Below are positions 38,280 to 47,300 of a stretch of DNA of 64,000 nt, piece after piece (positions within the stretch are counted from its first letter, which is position 1; each line of letters opens with the position of its first letter). The position numbers and the translations under genes are program-made. The stretch is taken from the NCBI RefSeq assembly GCF_910592395.1, contig NC_088313.1, forward strand, positions 17,128,437-17,192,436, given 5' to 3'. The notes under the pieces are model-generated. The model had not been told where the DNA came from. It was given only the letters and a program-made list of their open reading frames with translations, and searched no databases. This DNA is from Lineus longissimus (lineage: Eukaryota; Nemertea; Pilidiophora; Heteronemertea; Lineidae).

Positions 38280-39147
38280 GGTTCCGATTACCAAAACATG
38301 ATTGCCTGAAATTGGCGTTTTCGTCAGACTTTTTTCTTTAAAATGTAGAATTCAGAGTTTACCCCACGCCCTTTATACGACCCGGAAAACATGCCCAGGA
38401 CGAGTTGTGGTAGATGCGTGCGAGTCACCTGACTAGAAAGGCCGAACCGGCGATTGAGGAGTGAAAATCTACCGGAAAAAAGAAGTACAGAAGCGCAATT
38501 GATGATAACGGGAAAAGCTGTCAGAGAGACAAATTCGTGTGACGTTAAAGTAATTGCATAAGAGATCACTGTGTTTCGACATATCAATCCAAGTTATGCC
38601 ACACTCAGAAGCGTTCTTCCCAGTGTCTTAGGGTCGCCTCTAATGAGATATGTCAATTACAGGCTAATGATGAGATGTTGTCACACCGTCCATTCAGGCA
38701 TTCTGGATCACCAGCGTTGCGGTTGCAAATGCCCCAATAAAAAGACATCAATTGAGGGGGGATTCTGGTCGATTTTGCTTTTGGAAAAGTACAACAACGA
38801 TATGTTATTTGTTGTCATCAAATTAATAGTTTGTTTTCGTGTTTGTGTGTCGGCAGCCTCCACAGCTGGACCTTTAAATTAGAGACAATCTCGAATAGCG
38901 TCTTCTTCTGCCTCTTTCTCATTTAGCTTGGGATTGATGGACAATGTGGACATTGATGTTGTCCCGCACGTGAGTTCCTGCTATATCTGGTGACTTGTGC
39001 TGTAATACTACTGATGCGATGATCATCATGCTTAATTGGTACGACGCTCCCACTGCCCGGCCAGACACGCGAGCGAGCGAGGGCAGGTGATGACAGGACT
39101 GGTGTGCACAGTGACTGTCTTGTCCTACAGTAGGCGGGTGGACTGGA

Positions 39148-39154
39148 TATAAAA
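39148..39154 (+). promoter_or_regulatory. TATA box TATAAAA
   Basis: Lies 78 bases before an ATG (39232) that opens a signal-peptide-like frame, so a start site near 39180 is expected. Two tiny upstream open frames (ATG at 39183 and 39224) would precede that ATG on the transcript. Confidence 0.5.
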
Positions 39155-39231
39155 CAATAAGCGCTAACACAGCTGAGCGCAAATGTCTTCGGACTGCTGA
39201 AACAGTTGACTCTACTAACGACCATGTATAT

Positions 39232-39318
39232 ATGACTGTTCTTCCAATCAGAAAAGGATCTATTCTTCCGTGCCTGTTGATGCTGTGGTACAGTTTATGC
39301 GGCTGTGACGACAGGGAA
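39232..39318 (+). CDS. Candidate signal-peptide exon of the astacin gene
   Basis: 29 codons from ATG to a GAA|GTGATA donor. The peptide has basic residues, then the hydrophobic stretch SILPCLLMLWYSL and small residues, as in a secretory signal. The donor is in phase 0 and fits the acceptor at 40753, where the astacin frame is also in phase 0. The donor is weak, so other junctions are possible. It is supported by the TATA box just upstream and by the need of a secreted astacin for a signal sequence. Confidence 0.4.
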
Positions 39319-40753
39319 GTGATATATTTCATTCTATTGCAATCGCTCGTGGTCATTCTGAAAATTTGTTTGAAACGAATCTTTTGTTTTTACATTTTGA
39401 ACTGTTTTAAAAACAATATTTGCAAGCACATCCATGACAGCTGGATACACTTGATTGCATCCCAATGGCAACTTCGCCGAGTCTCTCTCTATTAAGCGCA
39501 ATATCAGGAAAGCAGCTTTACGGCAAATAACTAGAGGATAAGACAGGATATTCTTGAGCATCCTGCAGTTACATCCTAGGACCATCAGTTCAGAGCAGCT
39601 GCAGGTTCAGCTAGTGTGAAAGACGGAACTGTGATCACGGTAACTGTGGATACTGGCAAGAAGGTCGGAGTCGTACTATAGTACAATTCAGATTCCGATG
39701 GAGCATTTTTTGATCATCGTTCACCTAATGCTGGTAAGTGGATTCACGCATTTTCTTTTTGAATTTTCCGACGCAAGGGCATTAAGTCAAATTGAAGGTA
39801 TCTTCGTGTTGCAGCCAACGTTGCTGCTAACACCGAACACGAACAACCGTGCATTGAATGTTTGACCGTAATTAGTAGGGGAAATCAAAAGGGAATACTG
39901 CCCAAAACGTTGCCTTAACTGTATTTATCATGTATCTTACCTAGCAGTATAAGTGCATGAGAGAGAAAATTGCAGGTGATTACTCTGAATGATCTGATGT
40001 ACCGATGGTATCAAGATGAATCCTGTTTATGATCACTCTTATATCACATACAATTACGTTGATATCAAAAATTTATGAATTACTGTCATGATTATACCGC
40101 TACATTGCCTGTGGCCGGTTGCCACACAAATTATGACAATGCCAGTCGGCGTAGCAGCTGCCCGTCCAGGGTTTTCAATTTCCTTGACTTAGAATAAGCC
40201 GCTACCAGAAAGGACACAGGAAGAAAACATATATTTGGCATAAAAATGTGTCCTGGCAAAATTGAATATCGCATGAGCGTCCTCAAGTAGACTCGGTCTG
40301 GGTTGACTCCCGAGGCCACTTCTGCTCTTCTGTGGTTTTATTGTGAGAGAAAAAAGCTGTGGACATTTAAGAAACTCGTGGTTTCTGATAACATTTTAGT
40401 GCCCCCGTAGAGATACAAACAGCTTGACAACAGATGATTTTATATATGTATGCATGACTATCAACGGTATTGCTAAACTGGCCAACGATCTGATATTTCA
40501 CAGTTCTCTCTCTTTCTTGAACACAGAGAAAGCATTCTCAGCAATTTTGAAAACACTCGTATCACCGATAATTTGAAAGCAACTCAAAACACTGATAATA
40601 CTCGGCCTCTACGGAGATCTTTGTAGAAATGGTGATGAAGGAGACTACACCTTGATAGCGATTTCTCTTCTCTATGATTGTTTAGGACGATATATCCTAA
40701 TACAGCCGTCAATACATGTATGTTTTCGAAGCCGTATGGTTGGTCTTCTTCAG
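39319..40753 (+). other. Presumed first intron of the astacin gene
   Basis: No convincing exon. A fragment at 39610-39680 reads DGTVITVTVDTGKKVGVV after a TTCAG acceptor, but it stops soon after and lacks a clear donor. The remainder is AT-rich. Confidence 0.35.
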
Positions 40754-43457
40754 TTTCTGGTGCTTTCAAATATGCCCACGATGTCTTCCATACGTGCACT
40801 GTCTTCAAATTATGAAAGAGACATCGGCATCTTCCTGAGAAAGGATGCAATTCGTCACATGTTGCCCAAGACCGATGATGCCTTGTCGACAAAGAGTAGT
40901 GCACTTCCGAACAAGAGGAAGGCTGTCATAAGTCGACGCTTCAGGTGGACCAACAAGACAATTCCATTTCAACTACAGCAGGGACAATTCAGTAGGTTCC
41001 GTAATCATGATAGCCCTACACAGACAGTGAGTGTCCTCCTAAATGTAACGTGTTGTTGAGGCAGAATAGCTTCCTGGACTTGTAGTTCTTGACGTCCGAT
41101 CTCGCTTCCTCAAATGAGAGGACTGCAATCCTCTTCTCTCAATAGACACGATGGGCTGCGCTTAAACTTTGTCGTATACGTGGGACACGTCTCCCCAGTT
41201 TTATTTATGTTCCATTCGTCTCATCTTTTGATCTTCAGCCAGACGTCAGCTGCATGATCTAAAGACTGCAATGGGGATGTATACGAATGAAACATGTCTA
41301 TCATTCCGACCCGCCACATGGATGGATGTTGACAAGCTTTTCTTCAAAAATGGACGCGGGTAAGTCAGACGACTGTTGTGACCTTGCTGTTACCATTCGT
41401 CGTGAGGAGTTTAATCAGCCACACATTTTCTTAACTACCGTAATATGCAAAAGACGGAGCGAGGTGGATTACATCTTTGAAAATAGTTAAGGTTTTGATA
41501 TGTATTTCCAGATGCAGTTCGCAATCCATAGGAATGGCCGGAGGAACACAAACTATAAATCTAAGTACAGATGGATGTCGATCGGTGAGTGAGGTGTCGT
41601 CTCTCTCTCTTCCTCATCCTCCTCGTTTATCCAGCTTGTGTATGCAAGAATTGCGGCCTGATTTCAAAGCCTCACTTTATAGTTCGACAGTGCGAGTGAG
41701 GTCAGAATCCCAGACTACTGACAGATCATTTCATTGGCGCTGCATGCAAGATTCCCATCATGATCAGCAATTGGCCAGGTCCCGTCGGACTGATCTCCGC
41801 TGTTGGTGATTTTTCTCTGAGGGATGCGCTGAGTCATTTTTTTCTTATTTATGATGGTTTCCCTATCTGAGGGATTTATCTTCTCTTTCTTTAGATAGGG
41901 ATGTATCTACATGAGTTAGGGCACGCCGTAGGTCTCCTCCACGAACACCAACTCCCCGGTAGAGACGAGCATATACGGATCAACTGGCAAAATGTCCAAC
42001 CATCAATGCGACGATGGTTTGATATATACAGCCCACAAGAAGTAGAAAATTACGATATACCATATGATGTTACGTCCGTCATGCATTATGGGATAAAGGT
42101 AAAATCTTTAACCCCTGACAGAGCCATGATTTGCTTGTGCTTGGACACCCAAGGTGGCTCGGCATGATGACCTGGCCTGACTTACTGCCCTACCTACAGT
42201 CTCCCTCAATTGACATCATAAGATAATAAAATACTTTTGACTTTTACTGAATCCAGCTGCAGGCTATCCAACAGAATATAATAAACCTCTTGGCACGCAT
42301 TTCGTATCTTTAATCGTGTAATAGTATCAACCTTGCATCAATTTCTGTGCACGAACATATATCACTTTCCGAGGTAAAAAGAAAACTCGATAGCGCTGGA
42401 AGGAAAACAACCCCCGTCAATGTTTCTGTCAAGCTCGCGTCATCTATACTATAATTCTTGTTTTCAGTCTTTCAGTAAAGATGACTCCGACACCATTACA
42501 ACTGTTGACCCTGCTGATAGAGAAAAAGTAGGAGAAATATACTGGAAGGTGTTATCATTCACTGACGTCAAAGTTGTTAATCTCATGTACAACTGTTCTG
42601 GTAGGTACCTTCTTGGATAACAAAACTTACGAATTATAGGTGATATATACTTTCTTTTAACCACACCTGTTCTGCCCCTTTCTCTTACCCCATACCATAA
42701 CCTTTTATCTAAAACAGTGACGTCTTAAAATATCAGATAATCAGGTAAATCCACTTTGCTCTTTAAGCATTTTGCGTGGTCGGGTATGACAGTCCGGGTA
42801 TCCCGCACTTTTTTTAATTTGAAATTCGTCGTTCTGCTTCAGATCATTGTCCTTCACACATCACGTGTCCTCCGGAAGGCTTCCTCACCAAAAACTGTCA
42901 ATGCGTCACACCGCTAAGTAAGTACGCCGAGGCGTTCGGGGTAACCTCCTGAAATAAATGATTGTCGCACCAGATAATTCTGGAGGGATATCATGGTGAA
43001 TCGGCCGCTAGCTATATGATGTGTCCGCTGTTTAGTATCGTGGAATGCGACGCCATGCCTCCTACCTATTAAAATTGGAAGAAAAAAATGTTTTGATGCA
43101 CGCCCTAATATGCCCCAGGTGAACCTCACAATCCACAAAAATCCATTTCAGTCGACACGTTGTGTGATGGAAACTCAAAACCATCCGTATAACTTTGATT
43201 ATAACTGGGTTGCATGGGGCTGAGAGATTCTAATTTTTTTTCGAGACAACTATTTTCACACGCTGTGGAGGAGTGTATCTGATTACATGTATGTGTCTTC
43301 TTTTGCAGCTTACCACGAGGCGCATTGCTCAAATAGTTACGAAAATGAAACGATATGCTACCGTTTTAAATCCATCGGACTTTGTGACTATACCCCGGAA
43401 TGGATGAGTGAAAACTGCAGAAAGGCTTGCAATCGGTGTCCAGGTTTTGGAGTCTAA
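40736..43457 (+). CDS. Secreted astacin-family zinc metalloprotease with ShK domain
   Basis: Zinc endopeptidase, presumably secreted as a proenzyme. Exons: 40754-41000 (or starting at an ATG at 40736), 41239-41359, 41512-41584, 41895-42098, 42468-42600, 42843-42917, 43309-43457; about 339 residues from 40736, or 362 with the signal exon at 39232. The mature part probably begins after NKRK with AVISRRFRWTNKTIPF. The zinc and catalytic motif HELGHAVGLLHEH and the Met-turn SVMHYG are intact. After a Cys-rich linker comes a six-cysteine ShK-type domain near 43325-43440. ShK domains are common accessory modules in invertebrate astacins and do not make this a venom gene. The exon 1-2 junction is uncertain: a donor at 41026 with an acceptor before 41250 also keeps frame. 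Physiological substrate unknown. Confidence 0.9.
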
Positions 43458-44325
43458 TGAGACCTTACTGGTGTAACCTTATACTTTTTCCGCGCCCTTG
43501 ACCGAATGCGCGTTACTTTTAGATGTCCAGGAGTTACTAATCTGCCGCCGACTTGTTAATGTCCATGTTGGATTTTTAGTGTTACTATTCTGGCCTGGTA
43601 CTTGACTTTGTGCCAAGAGTAATCCATTCTCTAAGCACATCGCATCGACGGGTATTCTAATGAGTCCCGGCCAACTGCGCAGGAGTTAGCCCGAGGCCCC
43701 ACGTACCGTGATAGCGCTAAATCGCCCACTGCCAGACCAGAGAGTGCCGGTCGAGTCCCCTTTACGCAGGAGTCTGTATTATTATCATGCTACTTATTTT
43801 TGCATCAACATAGATTGTTTTGAATGATAGCCACCCGACCATGGAATAAGTGGGGCTCTCTGAAACGAGATGATCTGTTACATTTTCCCTACTACAAACT
43901 TCAATAAAGTCCTGAAAAAAGCTCTGTTTTGTGTTCTTTCCATCGATTTTTCTTAACCGTTCCGACCACGTGGTCATGGGAGTCTAGCCGGTTCCGATGG
44001 TAGCCTATGTTATGACCAAAAAGCGGTGTTGAAGTGGAAAATGATTATGCCGCACGGATATATTCACTACCAGTTTGACTCCCTAGGTTCTACATTCTAA
44101 AGCCCCCCTCCAGGAAACTTGGGTATCAATTAAAATAATTGTATACCCGTATTTTGAAACACCCAGTATCCCAGTATCCTAATTTTGGTGTATTCTTTTG
44201 ACGCTAGATGTCGCTGCAAAAGCTTTGGTTGCTGATCCTACCTGTATATCTATCTTATGTGAACGATGTACAATCCAATGCACACTTTAGCCATCGAACA
44301 AGACAAAACGAATCACGAACGAAAA
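43458..44325 (+). other. Astacin 3'UTR and spacer before SNRNP27
   Basis: AATAAA at 43903-43908 is the likely polyadenylation signal, 446 bases after the stop. No gene is seen between it and the SNRNP27 ATG at 44326, and no TATA box is evident for SNRNP27. Confidence 0.6.
43903..43908 (+). terminator. Polyadenylation signal AATAAA of the astacin gene
   Basis: Canonical hexamer downstream of the ShK exon. Confidence 0.6.
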
Positions 44326-47300
44326 ATGGGTCGTAGTCGAAGTCGTTCTCCTCGTAGAGGTAAATATGACGTGATGGATGCATAGTATTGATCAATTTAT
44401 TCGTAAATCTACATCATAAGGTTCTAAATATCCTATAGATATACAGTGAAACCCTATACGAATAATAAATATATCCGGAATGCACAATACGATTCTAAAA
44501 CATGAAGGCCAAAGCTGCATGTACATTGGCCGGTGCACTGCATCAGTGCATGCATGCACACCACACATTTCAAAATGACAATGCCCAATGGCATCTCCAA
44601 AGAGGCTAATGCCATCATGCCGTGTTTACAACACTCGCTGGCAAGTCGGAGAAACCTATTTTCCGTTAAAATGTACCTTTACTAGGCCATGTCATTGTCT
44701 TGGAAGTGTGTAACAATCTTGACAGTAAAAAATGGTATTGTCGAATGTCTACTATAACTACTAGGCCTATTTATTTATAGTACTACTAACTATGGTGAAC
44801 TAATTTCTTCTTGCACTTTTGCAGTTGGTGAATACCGTAAAAGATCTCGATCGAGGGAAAGATATCCTCCTAGTGGTGGTCAAAGAGGTAAATCCATTCT
44901 TATACTTGCAGACTTCGTCTTTCAGTAAATCATTTTCATGAATAAGTTATATAGGTATACTATTCATTTTCATAAAGTATGTTGATGTGAACTGATGTCT
45001 TTAAATCGGCTACTTTTGGACCATTTCCTTCCAGCTGCACCACATTCAACTTCTGACACTTTTTCTTTTGAATGACTTTCCAGGGGATCGATACGGAGGC
45101 GGTCCAAGTAGTTCAGGTGGTGGTAGAGATCGAGGAGGCTATGGCAGACGTTCACGGTCACGATCACCTCCAGCAAAACGAGATGGGGGCAGCGACCAGT
45201 TTCAAAGTAAAGGAAAGGACTGGTGGGTACATGTAAATCCTCACTCAACAAAGGAAACTGCTGGTAAAGTCTTAAGTCACTGCCACAAGGCAGAGTGGTT
45301 CACATCTTAAAACAGTAGACATGCATAACTCATAGTAATTTCAGTCACATTATACTTTAACTTGGGGCATAATGTTACTGATGTGAGAAATTCCTTTTCA
45401 GGGAAAATTCTGGTTATGGTGGTGGACGGGTGCCTCCTTCTGAGAGACCGGAGCCAGAAGGTAAGTGATTTTTCTGGTTACTACAATACAAATGTCCAGT
45501 AGCAAATTCAGTTCTTTATTTGGTAAACGATATCATGTGGCTGTATAGCGACATTAAGACTGGTAACTCTAACCCTCTATTGATGAGTGAAGTTTTGAAC
45601 TGCCAGCATGCTGCCTAATTGAGAGAAAAAACTGGTAAGCCTAAAAATTCTTCAACTGCCGGTGCATGATTCCTGATAATTTGTTTTTCAGAGGATAGTT
45701 TAGAAGGAAAGTCCGAGGAAGAAATTGCCATGATGAAAGTAATGGGCTTTGGAGACTTCTCCACCACGAAGGTGGGTCACTGACGTTAAGATTTGTTGTG
45801 TTTGAAATCCTATTGTGACATATCCAGTATAAAAGGCGAATAGCATTCCCTAATTCATGACAAGATGAAGTGCATGTACATGTAGTTCAATATTGAATAA
45901 GATCAAATGTGAATGCTTTAGGCTGTATCTTGGTTGAGAACTGGAATGAGTGGTCTGACAGCTTCTGAATCTGAGCAGCTTTAAGCGCTTCTGAAGTGTC
46001 CCTTGAAAAGAAATTCTCAAAGCAGTTCCTGGTTTATACACAATACGATGAATATGCAAAACGAAATGAGCGAGTATATATAATAGGGCCAAATTTTTGT
46101 CAGTCTTAAAATCTGCAGCTTTCCTTTGCTTTACCTTTGTATCCAATGTAATCACATGCTTCCATTTCAGGGGAAAATGGTATCGGGAAATGATGTATAT
46201 GTGGCAAATATCACACGCAAAAGAAGATATAGGTGAGCACGGTGGCCAAGTTTATTTGGCTGAAGTTGATATCCTCTTACTTGAACACCTCACAACGTCC
46301 ATGTACCGGTATTTATAATAACATTTTTTAGGAGGTCCATATGGTTTATTACTAACCAAAATCTATCTAAGGGAGAGTGTGGCGTTTACACTTTGCACAG
46401 TTGTGTGAATATTGGAGACAAGGTGGGGCCCGTATGGCAATGTATGGTGCTCTGTTTTTCCTCGCACAGTAAAGATCAGTAATTAACGACAGGAAGGGTT
46501 TTCAGTTAAAGAAGAGGTGGGTATTGTTTGAGGTTAATGTGTGTAAATTTCTATCATAAGGCGAGACTTTTTTTATTAGTTGGTGCTCGGATTTTTGGAG
46601 GAATATATTTTTGAGGAGGACGAAAAACAAAAACAAAAAAAATGTTTTTTCCAAAGATTTCATGGTCTCGAAAAATTGATAGGATTTCTCAAAGTCGGAG
46701 GGAAGGATAAAAATAAAAAAATTTCCTAAAAAATGTAGTGCATTTTCACACATTGAACAGTCAGCAGCCAGACTCATAACAATAGACTGGTTCTTGTCAT
46801 AATATCTACTGTGGATGCATTAGGAAAGGACAAGAACCAGTCTAGGTCTGGCAGAGCTGGTCTGGCATTCGCACTTTCGATTCGAATGATTAATCCGACG
46901 AAGCTAATTTTAATTCAATCATGTTGAATTTTGATTTTGAAAAAAATATTTTTGATCTTTTAAGTTACTGTCGGGCGTCGGAGCTCAAAATAAAATAAAA
47001 ATTTTTTTTTCTTGTAAAATCGGTAATGTTCGAATCGGCGGATCCGAGACTGGCTAGATATAAAAATTTTATTTTTTTTCTTATTTCGGACATCGGGAGG
47101 TCGGCGGATCCGAGCACCAACAAATAAAGAAAGTCTCGCCTAAATATATCGACTTGTACCTACTATACTAAGTACCAGATTTAGACTTTGAACATGATGG
47201 TGAAACTTAAGCTAAATCCATTCTGCAGAGACATGTAGCCAAACAGCTCGGCAAAGGAGAGTGGTCCACTCATGCCAGGTTGGAATATCATACGTCAGTA

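Larger units (their letters stand above)
38035..39231 (+). other. Oxidase 3'UTR and promoter region of the astacin gene
   Basis: AATAAA at 38274-38279 closes the oxidase transcript. From about 39040 the sequence becomes GC-rich and leads to a TATAAAA box at 39148-39154. A minus-strand frame over 38919-39356 is judged accidental. Confidence 0.55.

Noticed and set aside
38919-39356. 145-codon minus-strand frame
   Set aside because: Antisense to the TATA box and signal-exon candidate; no domain; probably a product of the GC-rich promoter.
43309-43457. ShK domain read as a venom toxin gene
   Set aside because: It is the C-terminal accessory domain of a complete astacin protease, a common arrangement in invertebrates.
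43660-43770. tRNA or SINE suspected from GGTCGAGTCCCC
   Set aside because: The upstream half does not fit an A box and no cloverleaf forms.
45223-45310. Longer SNRNP27 exon 3 reading through to a stop
   Set aside because: The GTGGGT donor at 45223 gives the phase required by exon 4; the read-through tail looks like intron.
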